64,000 nucleotides of DNA from CAYZJD01 sp964483455 (GTDB lineage Bacteria; Acidobacteriota; Terriglobia; Bryobacterales; Bryobacteraceae), in NCBI GenBank assembly GCA_964483455.1, contig CAZACK010000014.1, positions 1 to 64,000 on the forward strand, in the 5' to 3' direction. Numbering within the stretch: the first letter of the stretch is position 1; each line of letters starts with the position of its first letter. Under the pieces are notes generated by a model that saw nothing but the letters and a program-made list of their open reading frames with translations, did no database searches and was not told the origin of the DNA. Below are positions 28,361 through 36,224 of the stretch, piece after piece. A program made the translations under genes and the position numbers.

Positions 28361-29881
28361 CTACGGCTGAGCGCCGGCCTCCGGCGGTCCAGCGTTGCTC
28401 GACGCGGCTGCATCGGCCTCCCCGGCTGCCGGCTTCCCGCGGAACCGGGGTTGAGGGATCCTGCGCAGCGCCCTCCACAGCCAGTGGCGTGGCTTCTTGG
28501 CGGCAAGCTCGGCGTCGGCGGTATTGCCAGGGTTGTCCGGGATGGCCTCGGTCGCAGAGGGGGCCGGTGGTTCCGGCAGCCGGCTCGGAATTTCAGAGGG
28601 GACCAGCTCGACGCGGACGGAAATGACCGGGACCGGCGCCGGAGGCGGAGCCAACCTCCTGGAAAGGCGGCGAGCGCTTCGCAACGGCGGCGCCGGTACT
28701 GCTTTCGGCATATCTGGGGTTGAGGCGGCCGCGACCTCCTCCGATGCGAGTGGTGTCGCCGGCTGCGGAAGGTTGGGCGCGGTCTCCGGGGTGGGAATGG
28801 ATTCCGCATTTGGCAACGGTTGGACATCGGCAGCACCCTTCTCGCCGGGGGCGGAACGGGAGGGGATGGCGTACCGGACCGCCGTCACCAGTCCGGCCAT
28901 CAACAGCGCTCCGAGCAAGAGCAGGGAACCCGTGCGAAGCATGGCCGTGAAGGGGAGGCGAATCGCGCGAAACACCTCGACGAATCGGCTCCAGATCGGA
29001 GGCTTGCCGGTTTGTACGGCGCCAGCCGTCACTGCCGCCTGCGCCGGCGTGCCGCCGGGGATCTGCTTCAGCGGTTCCAGCGCCTCCAGAAAGGCCTCGG
29101 CGGACTGGAACCTCTGCGCCGGCTGTTTCGACAGAGCCGTGAGGATGACGTCGTTGAGCAGCGGTGGAATTTCCGGCCTTACTTCGATCGGGGGCTGGGG
29201 CGTCAGCTCGATCTGGGCGATCATTACGTCGTACAGGCTGTCCGCGTCGAACATGGGGCGGCCCGTGACCAGCTCGTAGAGCACCGCGCCGAGCGAGTAG
29301 ACATCGGTCCGTTCGTCCACCGTCGGAAGACCCTTCAGTTGCTCGGGCGAGGCGTAATACACCGAACCCATTCCCTCGCCCGCCTGCGTGGAGCGCGGGC
29401 CGGCGAGCGACTTTGCCAAGCCGAAGTCGGTAAGCTTGACGGTTCCATCCGGTGCGACCAAAATATTGCCCGGGGACACGTCACGGTGCACCACGCCGTT
29501 GCTATGGGCGTGGCTCAGGGCGCGCAGCGCCTGGCAGGCATAGTCGATCGCGGTGGGGAGCGGGATGGGTCCGGCCTCCAGAAGGTCCTGCAACGAAGGC
29601 CCCTCCACCAGCTCCATGATGAGCACGAGGTCGCTGTTCAGCCAGAACGCGTGATAGACGGAGGCGATGTTCGGATGGCTGAGGCTGGCCTGGAGTCGGA
29701 TCTCGCGGAGGAAACGCTGGGCTTGCTCGCTTGCGTCGGGCCGGCCGCCGATCACCACCTTCATTGCTTCGACACGCCGGGTGATGGTGTGTTCGGCCCG
29801 AAACACCCTTCCCATCCCGCCACGGCCCACGACTCCCGTGATCTTGTAAGCATCGACGGTGTCGCCGATTTCAAAGCTCAT
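28361..29881 (-). CDS. Membrane-bound Ser/Thr protein kinase (PknB type)
   Basis: 506 residues from the ATG at 29881; the frame extends upstream without protein character. The kinase domain spans residues about 8-270: glycine loop VGRGGMGRVF, ATP-binding Lys in EAMKVV near 41, catalytic HRDVSPGN near 133, DFGLAKS near 153 and YASPEQL near 180. A single membrane helix lies near 310-330 (LLLLGALLMAGLVTAVRYAI), then a Pro/Ala-rich region of about 170 residues with basic patches, probably periplasmic. The catalytic loop has Ser in place of the usual Lys of HRDLKPxN, a variant also known in some active bacterial kinases. No PASTA domain. Confidence 0.9.
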   Translation of the reverse strand: MSFEIGDTVDAYKITGVVGRGGMGRVFRAEHTITRRVEAMKVVIGGRPDASEQAQRFLREIRLQASLSHPNIASVYHAFWLNSDLVLIMELVEGPSLQDLLEAGPIPLPTAIDYACQALRALSHAHSNGVVHRDVSPGNILVAPDGTVKLTDFGLAKSLAGPRSTQAGEGMGSVYYASPEQLKGLPTVDERTDVYSLGAVLYELVTGRPMFDADSLYDVMIAQIELTPQPPIEVRPEIPPLLNDVILTALSKQPAQRFQSAEAFLEALEPLKQIPGGTPAQAAVTAGAVQTGKPPIWSRFVEVFRAIRLPFTAMLRTGSLLLLGALLMAGLVTAVRYAIPSRSAPGEKGAADVQPLPNAESIPTPETAPNLPQPATPLASEEVAAASTPDMPKAVPAPPLRSARRLSRRLAPPPAPVPVISVRVELVPSEIPSRLPEPPAPSATEAIPDNPGNTADAELAAKKPRHWLWRALRRIPQPRFRGKPAAGEADAAASSNAGPPEAGAQP

Positions 29882-30069
29882 AAGATCGCAGCGCCTTCGA
29901 GCAGAGTTACCCTCGGTACAACGGTAGGGCGTCGCGTTCCGCCGATCAAGATTGCTGAAGAAGGATGGAGTACTGCTAACGATAGTTAGCGGGCTGGGGG
30001 CTTGCGTGCTTGCGGCCGGCGCTTTGGCGCGCACCCTTGAACGAGCATTTGTGCTATTGAGGAAGGGCA

Positions 30070-30327
30070 ATGCCGCTCCGCCCGCCCGCCGACACCGATA
30101 TTCGCGCGTGGGAGCTGTACATTGGCCTGATTTGGCGGATGACTCCGGAACAGAAGCTCGCCCGCGTCTTTGAGCTGAATCGCCGCGCACGTGCCGCGCA
30201 GGAAGAGGCGATCCGCAGGACCCATCCTGACTGGAGCGAGCGCAACGTCATCCTGCTTGCCGCCGCCCGGCGCTTCGGCGAGGATTTGGTCCGCAAGGCT
30301 TACTCCTGGAGCCCGCCGCCGTGCTGA
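30070..30327 (+). CDS. Small protein partner of a nucleotidyltransferase (antitoxin-like)
   Basis: 85 residues, mostly helical and charged: MTPEQKLARVFELNRRARA in the middle, then HPDWSERNVILLAAARRFG. Genes of this type usually precede a minimal nucleotidyltransferase and overlap it slightly, as here (7 bases with the frame at 30321). The sequence is intact although its partner is broken. A toxin-antitoxin-like role is inferred from that pairing. The similar intact pair at 41270-41921 supports the reading. Confidence 0.6.
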   Translation: MPLRPPADTDIRAWELYIGLIWRMTPEQKLARVFELNRRARAAQEEAIRRTHPDWSERNVILLAAARRFGEDLVRKAYSWSPPPC

Positions 30328-30789
30328 CCGCCAGCGAGCCGGCCGCCATCCGGGCATTGGTCGACGCGCTTGACCGCTGCGGCATCGAGTATTACTTCTG
30401 CGGTTCAATGGCCAGCTCGCTCCACGGCGTCTTCCGCGCCACGGCTGACATCGATCGTTTGGCTGGTTTCATCGCTCGTTCAACGTGGTCCATATGCCTC
30501 CGGTTTCCAAGTTCGACATTTCCCCCTTCACCTTCACTGAATTCCAGCAGTCGGAGCTTGCCCGACGCATGCGCGTCCGGCTACCGGGTGTCGAACCGGC
30601 CCTTCTCGCGTCCTTTCCAAGATGCTGAGGTATCGGAGGGGAGGCGAGGCTTCGGAACGCCAGTGGAGCGACCTGACCGGCCTCGTTGAGACGCAAGGAG
30701 AACGCCTCGACGTCGAGTACCTGCGGACGTGGGCCAAGCAGTTGCGATTGAAAGATCTGCTCAATCGACTGCTCGGCTCACGCGGCTGA
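30321..30789 (+). pseudogene. Decayed nucleotidyltransferase (MNT/AbiEii-like)
   Basis: The N-terminus is normal (ALDRCGIEYYFCGSMASS, then ATADID, which carries the catalytic acidic residue). The sequence then jumps, with a frame change near 30460, to a piece (RSFNVVHMPPVSKFDISPF) that lies much later in complete family members. A second frame change near 30615 leads to the normal C-terminus (MLRYRRGGEASERQWSDLTG, ending LKDLLNRLLG). Part of the middle is therefore deleted and at least two frameshifts are present. No functional enzyme can be made. Confidence 0.75.
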
Positions 30790-30810
30790 TTGCGAACGGG
30801 GTGCTGATCC

Positions 30811-30886
30811 TGGTGAGCCGGCCGGGACTCGAACCCGGGACCCTCTGCTTAAAAGGCAGATGCTCTACCGTCTGAGCTACCGGCCC
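30811..30886 (-). tRNA. tRNA-Lys (anticodon UUU)
   Basis: A 76-base cloverleaf with encoded CCA. The acceptor stem GGGCCGG pairs with CCGGCTC (one G-U), discriminator A. The D arm has GTAGCTCAGACGGTAGAGC, the anticodon stem TCTGC/GCAGA encloses CTTTTAA, the variable loop is five bases (GGGTC) and the T arm is CCGGGTTCGAGTCCCGG. All conserved positions are present. It follows the remnant of an S46 peptidase gene and is a paralogue of the tRNA at 32290. Confidence 0.97.
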
Positions 30887-30905
30887 GATCTCTCGATCTT
30901 CTTCG

Positions 30906-30914
30906 AGAATAGCA
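30906..30914 (-). promoter_or_regulatory. Extended -10 promoter of tRNA-Lys(UUU)
   Basis: Reads TGC-TATTCT on the minus strand, about 20 bases before the mature 5' end, so transcription would begin near 30899. The same position before the second tRNA-Lys reads TGC-TCTTCT, a weaker match. Confidence 0.4.
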
Positions 30915-30956
30915 CGTGCCCGCGTGCCGGCGCGGGTTTGGTGCGCCTCGCCGACG

Positions 30957-31079
30957 CTACTCGACCTTCAGCACCTTCCGCTGCGCGCCAGTCGAGTCGA
31001 TCTTCCGCAACGCCTCCACGATTCCCGCCTCGTAGACGGCCACGCAGCGCGCGTGGTCTTCCGTGCAGAGGAACGTGTT
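30957..31079 (-). pseudogene. 3' remnant of an S46 dipeptidyl-peptidase gene
   Basis: In one frame with its own stop codon it encodes NTFLCTEDHARCVAVYEAG followed by IVEALRKIDSTGAQRKVLKV. This aligns without gaps to the last 40 residues of the intact peptidase at 32418 (GTFLYTEEQARSLAVHSEG, IVEALRKIYRTSALLKELRV), about 60% identical. The spacer to the downstream tRNA is also similar in both copies. It is the tail of a second peptidase gene whose remainder is lost. The peroxidase gene ends 10 bases before it. Confidence 0.85.
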
Positions 31080-31089
31080 ACTCGAATGC

Positions 31090-32175
31090 TTATGGGTGAT
31101 CGAGGTTCGGCGCCACGGGCCCGGTCAACGCCTCCTCCAGAAAGGCCACCAACTCCTCTCGCTCCTGTTCGCTCAGGAAGTCCCGAGAGCTGATTTCCTT
31201 GTCCAGGTACGGATTCGGGTTGCCGCCGCGCACGTGTAAGTCTACGACTTCCCTCAGCGTCTTCAGACTCCCGTCGTGCATGTACGGCGCGGTGAGGGCA
31301 ACGTTCCTGAGCGGGGGGGTCCTGAACGCGCCTCGGTCGGCGTCGTTCTTTGTGATTTCATATCGGCCCAGATCGGTCATCTGGCCTTTGGCGTTCACGC
31401 CCACGCCGAGATTGTGGAATTTGTTGTCCGTAAACAACGCGTGAGACTCGCCGATGTGGTGACAAGCGGCGCAGTTGCCCTTCTTGGGATTGCGAAACAC
31501 CTCAAGACCACGCTCGGCCGGCTTGCTCAGACTCTTCTTGGCGCCGCCGTAAAGGTAGCGGTCGAATACCGAGTCGCCGGTGAGCATCGTCCGCTCGAAC
31601 GACGCAATCGCTTTCGCCACCATCTGGAATTTGATGGGTCCGGGACCGAACGCTTTCTCAAATGCCGACTCATAAACCGGGTTGGCCATCAGCCTCGTTT
31701 CCACTCCCTCCAGCGTGTGAGCCATTTCGGCCGGGTTTCGAACGCGGTCTTCCGTCACCTTCTCCAGACTTGGGGCACGGCCATCCCAAAACTGCATTGT
31801 GTTGTAACCCGCATTCAGCAGAGTGGGAGCGTTACGCCTTCCCTTCCGGCCTCCGGCGCCCTCGGGAACTTCTTTGCCGTCAGCTAAACCGAGGCCCGGG
31901 TTGTGGCAGGTGGAGCAAGCAGTGGTCTTGTCCACAGAGAGGATTGTGTCGTAAAACAGCTTGCGTCCGAGAGCGATCGTTTCGGCAGTCGGAGGATTGT
32001 CAGGCGGGATTGGCACAGGCGGCAACCCCCTGGGCGCTGTAATCTGAACAGGTGTTCCGACAGGCATCACTGGCGCCTCTGGAGCCGGCTCTGGTTTCGG
32101 AGCGCGATACATCCACCACCCGATGCCGGCCGCAATGAGGATTACACCGATAGCGACGATTTTTCCCCACCTCAT
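31090..32175 (-). CDS. Di-haem cytochrome c peroxidase (CcpA/MauG family)
   Basis: 361 residues. An N-terminal membrane anchor or signal (IVAIGVILIAAGIGWWMY) and a Pro-rich linker precede the catalytic part. The two haem sites are CSTCH near residue 87 and CAACH near 236. GRRNAPTLLNAGYN and the APYMHDGS motif near 294, carrying a possible axial Met, are typical of the family. It reduces H2O2 with electrons from small cytochromes in the periplasm, or modifies proteins as MauG does. It sits inside the duplicated peptidase/tRNA-Lys region and ends 10 bases from the truncated peptidase copy, so it may have arrived with, or after, the loss of that copy. Confidence 0.9.
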   Translation of the reverse strand: MRWGKIVAIGVILIAAGIGWWMYRAPKPEPAPEAPVMPVGTPVQITAPRGLPPVPIPPDNPPTAETIALGRKLFYDTILSVDKTTACSTCHNPGLGLADGKEVPEGAGGRKGRRNAPTLLNAGYNTMQFWDGRAPSLEKVTEDRVRNPAEMAHTLEGVETRLMANPVYESAFEKAFGPGPIKFQMVAKAIASFERTMLTGDSVFDRYLYGGAKKSLSKPAERGLEVFRNPKKGNCAACHHIGESHALFTDNKFHNLGVGVNAKGQMTDLGRYEITKNDADRGAFRTPPLRNVALTAPYMHDGSLKTLREVVDLHVRGGNPNPYLDKEISSRDFLSEQEREELVAFLEEALTGPVAPNLDHP

Positions 32176-32289
32176 GGGTACTCCTTTCTGCTAGAGAATC
32201 ATAGGCTCACTTGCCATTGAGCGCAAGCACAGCGGGCGGCAGGTCACCGAGCTGGACCCACTTCCGCAATGCTTGGAACACAACGGGCA

Positions 32290-32363
32290 TGGAAGCCGGC
32301 CGGGACTCGAACCCGGGCCCTCTGCTCAAGAGGCAGATGCTCTACCGTCTGAGCTACCGGCCC
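32290..32363 (-). tRNA. tRNA-Lys (anticodon CUU), slightly atypical
   Basis: A 74-base cloverleaf paralogous to the tRNA at 30811. The anticodon loop reads CTCTTGA in the stem TCTGC/GCAGA, giving CUU. It differs in having a four-base variable loop (GGGC), two G-U pairs at the end of the acceptor stem (GGGCCGG/CCGGCTT), and CCA directly after the stem with no discriminator base. If CCA is not encoded, the discriminator is C. The structure still folds. It may be functional or in early decay. Confidence 0.85.
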
Positions 32364-32417
32364 ATCGATCTTCCGGGAGGTCTTCTTGGAGAAGAGCACG
32401 CGCTCGCGGTGGAAAAG

Positions 32418-34499
32418 CTACTCGACCCTTAGTTCCTTCAGCAGCGCGCTGGTCCGGTAGATCTTCCGCAGCGCCTCCACGATTCCCTCCGAGTGCACCG
32501 CCAGCGAGCGGGCCTGCTCTTCCGTGTACAGGAACGTGCCCGGCAACTGGTGCAGGTTGCCGTCGAAGATGATGCCGACTACTTCTCCCTGGCGGTTCAC
32601 CACCGGGCTTCCCGAGTTGCTGCCGGAGATGTCGGCGGTGCAGACGAAGTTGAACGGCGCCGAGGGATTGAGGCGGTCCTTTCCGTCGAGCCAGCTGTTG
32701 GGCAGGTTGAACGGCTCCTTGTAGCCGTGGTCGGCGGCGCGGGCGAAGGTCCCGCCGATGGTGGTCGCCCACGGGATCTTCCGACCGTCCTCCTCGTAGC
32801 CGCGAACTTCTCCGAACGCCAGGCGCAGAGTGAACGTCGCGTCTGGATATACGGAAGCGCCGTACACCTTGAACCGCGCCTGGGCGAGTTTGCCGAAGGC
32901 CTGCTCGGTCGGCTCGTCCACCTGCGACTCGAACAGCTTACGCACGTCCCGTGCTGCGGGGTCGACCAGGCGGGCGAGGCGGATCATCGGATCGTCCGAT
33001 GCCTCGATGGCCGCCTGCCCGCCGCCGGCGAGGTTCTTTCGCAGCGCGACATCGGCGAGCTTTGTCCCGCGCACCAGGTCCGAGGCTCGCTGGCGGGGCG
33101 ACTTGCCATCGAGGACTTGAACCACCAGGTCGTTCTCCGCGCCGAGTTTTTCCTCGAGCAGGGCGAGGGAGTCGGCGAGCTTCAGCGTCTCGTAATCCTC
33201 GTAGATCGGCGCGCCGGAGAATAGCTGGAACTTCAGCGAGTCGAGCGCGGCGTCCGAGTATTCGCGAAGCCGCTCGGCATTGGGCTTGCGCGACTCCTCG
33301 GCCAGTCTCAGCAGGGTTCGCGCGATTTCGAACAGCCGGCTGTTGAACGCCGAACCGTACTCGAGCAGCGACAGCTTCTCGTAGATCGTGCGGAACACCT
33401 GGTTAGCCGCTTCCACGCGGTTCCAGGCGTCTCCGTAGGCGGCCTGCCACTCCGCCGACTTGGCCACGGCTTGCCGGAGCGCTGTCTCCTCCTCGCGCTT
33501 CCTTCGCATCAGCGGAGGATCCTGCAAGCCCGCGAGCATCCCGAGGTACGCCTTGCGGCTGTTCTGGTAGCCGAACAGGTCATCCTGCGCGCGCCGGGCG
33601 TTCTCGGCGCCGCGATCGCTGTACGTCCTGAGCAGCACTTCGCGCCGGCGAAGACGATCCAGAGCGAGCGGGTACTGGAAATCCCTGGCGAGTTCGAGTT
33701 GCGCCACCGTGTCCAGCCGCTGGGTGCCCGCCGGATGTCCGGAAACGAAGACTAGGTCCCCTTCCGCCGCCCCGGCGCGGCTCCACTTCAGGTAGTGCTC
33801 CACGCGAGCGGGCCTGCCGTCCTCATAGACTCGGAAAAAGGTGATGTCCAGGTCGTAGCGTGGGTACTCGAAGTTGTCGGGATCTCCGCCGAAAAAGGCA
33901 ATGGCCTTCTCCGGCGCAAAGACAAGACGCACGTCGGTGTACTTCTTGTAGCGGTAGAGGTGATATTGCCCGCCGTTGTACAGCGCGACCACCTCGCTCT
34001 CCATGCCGGTGGCGTCCTTCGACTCCTTCTCGATGGTGTTCTTGGCGGCGCGCCGAGCCTCCACGGCCTGCGCTTCCGCCATGCCCGGCGTGACGGCGGC
34101 GTTCACCCGGCTGGTGACGTCCGCGATGCTCATCAGCACGTTCAGCTCCAGATCGGGGCACTTGCGCTCCTGGTCGCGGCCGGTCGCGTAGTAGCCGGTC
34201 TTCAAGAAATCCTGCTGCGCCGAGCTGAGCTTCTGGAGACAGTCCACGCCGACGTGATGGTTGGTGAACACGAGGCCGTCCGCCGAGACGAACGAGCCTG
34301 AGCCGCCGTTGCCGAACCGGACGGAGGATCTTTGAAGATGCTCCAGCCATCCGGGCGTGGGGTCGAAATTGTACTTGGATTTGAGCTGCTTGCTGGGAGG
34401 GTTGCTGTAAAGCCACATGCCCTCGTCGGCAGAGGCGGGCGTCACCAGCAAGGCGGACAGCGCGAGAGTCGCCGAACAATGCAGGAGTCGCACACGCAT
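32418..34499 (-). CDS. S46-family dipeptidyl-peptidase (DPP7/DPP11-like)
   Basis: 693 residues from this ATG; the ATG at 34514 is five codons earlier and only two bases after a GGAGG, so the start is uncertain. The signal peptide is LLHCSATLALSALLVTPASA. Chymotrypsin-fold motifs of clan PA are present: catalytic His in VFTNHHVG near residue 79 and the nucleophile Ser in ISGSNSGSPVVN near 626, followed by GIIFDGN. The length and the opening DEGMWLYSNPP match the S46 family, which removes dipeptides from peptide N-termini in the periplasm. It precedes tRNA-Lys(CUU). The last 40 codons of a second copy survive at 30957. Confidence 0.92.
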   Translation of the reverse strand: MRVRLLHCSATLALSALLVTPASADEGMWLYSNPPSKQLKSKYNFDPTPGWLEHLQRSSVRFGNGGSGSFVSADGLVFTNHHVGVDCLQKLSSAQQDFLKTGYYATGRDQERKCPDLELNVLMSIADVTSRVNAAVTPGMAEAQAVEARRAAKNTIEKESKDATGMESEVVALYNGGQYHLYRYKKYTDVRLVFAPEKAIAFFGGDPDNFEYPRYDLDITFFRVYEDGRPARVEHYLKWSRAGAAEGDLVFVSGHPAGTQRLDTVAQLELARDFQYPLALDRLRRREVLLRTYSDRGAENARRAQDDLFGYQNSRKAYLGMLAGLQDPPLMRRKREEETALRQAVAKSAEWQAAYGDAWNRVEAANQVFRTIYEKLSLLEYGSAFNSRLFEIARTLLRLAEESRKPNAERLREYSDAALDSLKFQLFSGAPIYEDYETLKLADSLALLEEKLGAENDLVVQVLDGKSPRQRASDLVRGTKLADVALRKNLAGGGQAAIEASDDPMIRLARLVDPAARDVRKLFESQVDEPTEQAFGKLAQARFKVYGASVYPDATFTLRLAFGEVRGYEEDGRKIPWATTIGGTFARAADHGYKEPFNLPNSWLDGKDRLNPSAPFNFVCTADISGSNSGSPVVNRQGEVVGIIFDGNLHQLPGTFLYTEEQARSLAVHSEGIVEALRKIYRTSALLKELRVE

Positions 34500-34598
34500 G
34501 GTTGGATTACACATGTCCTCCACTTCCGCGTACGATAGCACACGCGTCACCATTGGGGTCAGCGTTGCCTGTCGCCGTATTTCTGGCAGAATAGGACC

Positions 34599-36209
34599 AT
34601 GCCGGAAAACGTCATCTTAGTTGCTAACGGAGATCTGCGGCTGTCCGCCAATCAGAAATGCTGGGCCGCACAGCAGCGCGCAGAGGAGGCGGTGATGGCC
34701 GCCATCCGGCGCGAAGGCCGCGAGGTTGTTCGAGGCCATCCTTACGTCCCCGAAAAGGGACACGGGTTCATCGACTCTCAGAAATACGGAATGGAAGTGT
34801 TCCGCCGGATTCCACCGGAAGCGCCGCTGGTGGTGGTCGAGGCGGTCTGGCAGTATAGCCACCACCTTCTGCATGGCCTCTATACCCACAAAGGGCCGAT
34901 CCTCACGGCCGCCAACTGGAGCGGGGAGTGGCCCGGGCTGGTCGGCATGTTGAATTTGAACGGCAGCCTCACCAAGGCAGGCGTGCCGTACAGCACACTA
35001 TGGAGCGTCGATTTCACCGACGAGTTCTTTCTGCGTGGGCTTCGCCGCTGGCTGAGCGGCCAGCCGGTGGAGCACGACACCAGCCACGTCCGCAGCCTGA
35101 ATGAATTGAAGCTGCCGCCGCAGGCCGAGCAGATCGGCGTCGAGCTCGCCCGCGAGCTGCGCCGCAACAAAGCGATCATGGGCATCTTCGACGAAGGCTG
35201 CATGGGGATGTACAACGCAATCATCCCGGATGAGCTGCTGCACGCGACCGGCATTTTCAAGGAGCGCCTCAGCCAGTCGGCCCTGTACGCCGGGATGCTC
35301 GAAGTGCCGGCGGCGGAAGCGCAGCAGGTGCGGCGGTGGCTGGACCAGAAGGGCATGAAATTCCTGACCGGGCCGAACCCCGAGACCGACCTGACCGACG
35401 ACCAGATTCTCGACCAGTGCCGCATGTACATCGCCGCGCTTAGAATCGCCGACGAATTCGGCTGCGACACCATTGGCATCCAGTACCAGCAGGGCTTGAA
35501 GGACCTGGCGCCGGCTTCCGACCTCGCCGAAGGTTTGCTGAACAACGTGGACCGGCCGCCGGCGAAACACGCGGCCACCGGCAGGATCCTTTACGAAGGC
35601 GAGGCGCTGCCGCACTTCAACGAGGTGGACGAGTGCGCCGGCCTCGACGGGCTGGTCACCAACCGCGTCTGGAAAAAGCTGGGCTTCCCACCCGAGAACA
35701 CGCTGCACGACGTGCGCTATGGCGAGCCGTACCGCTGCAACGGACTTGAGCAGTTCGTCTGGGTGTTCGAGATTTCCGGATCGGCGCCGCCCGCGCACTT
35801 CATCGGCGGCTACGCCGGCGCGGTCAGCGAGCGCCAGCCGCCGATGTACTTCAGACTTGGCGGCGGCACAGTGAAGGGCATCAGCAAGCCCGGCGAGATC
35901 GTCTGGAGCCGCGTGTTTGTGGATCGCGGCAAGCTCAAAGCGGACCTCGGCCGCGCCAAGGTGATCGAGCTGCCGCGGGAAGAGACCGAGCGCCGCTGGC
36001 AGGCCACGACGCCGCAGTGGCCGATCATGCACGCGGTCACCTACGGCGTCAGCCGCGACCAGATGATGGCACGCCACAAGTCGAACCACATCCAGGTCGC
36101 CTACGCGCCCGACGCCGCTGGGGCGAACCTCGCGCTGGCGGCCAAGGCCGCCATGTTCCGGGAGATGGGACTCGAAGTCAGCATCTGCGGGACGGAGAAC
36201 GGATTGTAG
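34599..36209 (+). CDS. L-fucose/L-arabinose isomerase-family protein
   Basis: 536 residues. The two-domain fold of fucose isomerase-like enzymes is suggested by an N-terminal domain (GDLRLSANQKCWAAQQ, ANWSGEWPGLVGMLNLNGSL) and a C-terminal part with DEGCMGMYNAII, GIQYQQGLKDL, NEVDECAGLDGL and HFIGGYAGAV. These isomerases use Mn2+ bound by Glu, Asp and His residues; Glu in FDEGCMGM and Asp/Glu in NEVDECAG are candidates. The exact sugar is unclear. It starts the plus-strand sugar cluster and is followed 15 bases later by an oxidoreductase gene. Could be a sugar-binding relative rather than an active isomerase. Confidence 0.65.
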   Translation: MPENVILVANGDLRLSANQKCWAAQQRAEEAVMAAIRREGREVVRGHPYVPEKGHGFIDSQKYGMEVFRRIPPEAPLVVVEAVWQYSHHLLHGLYTHKGPILTAANWSGEWPGLVGMLNLNGSLTKAGVPYSTLWSVDFTDEFFLRGLRRWLSGQPVEHDTSHVRSLNELKLPPQAEQIGVELARELRRNKAIMGIFDEGCMGMYNAIIPDELLHATGIFKERLSQSALYAGMLEVPAAEAQQVRRWLDQKGMKFLTGPNPETDLTDDQILDQCRMYIAALRIADEFGCDTIGIQYQQGLKDLAPASDLAEGLLNNVDRPPAKHAATGRILYEGEALPHFNEVDECAGLDGLVTNRVWKKLGFPPENTLHDVRYGEPYRCNGLEQFVWVFEISGSAPPAHFIGGYAGAVSERQPPMYFRLGGGTVKGISKPGEIVWSRVFVDRGKLKADLGRAKVIELPREETERRWQATTPQWPIMHAVTYGVSRDQMMARHKSNHIQVAYAPDAAGANLALAAKAAMFREMGLEVSICGTENGL

Positions 36210-36224
36210 GGGAGGGAGATTTCC

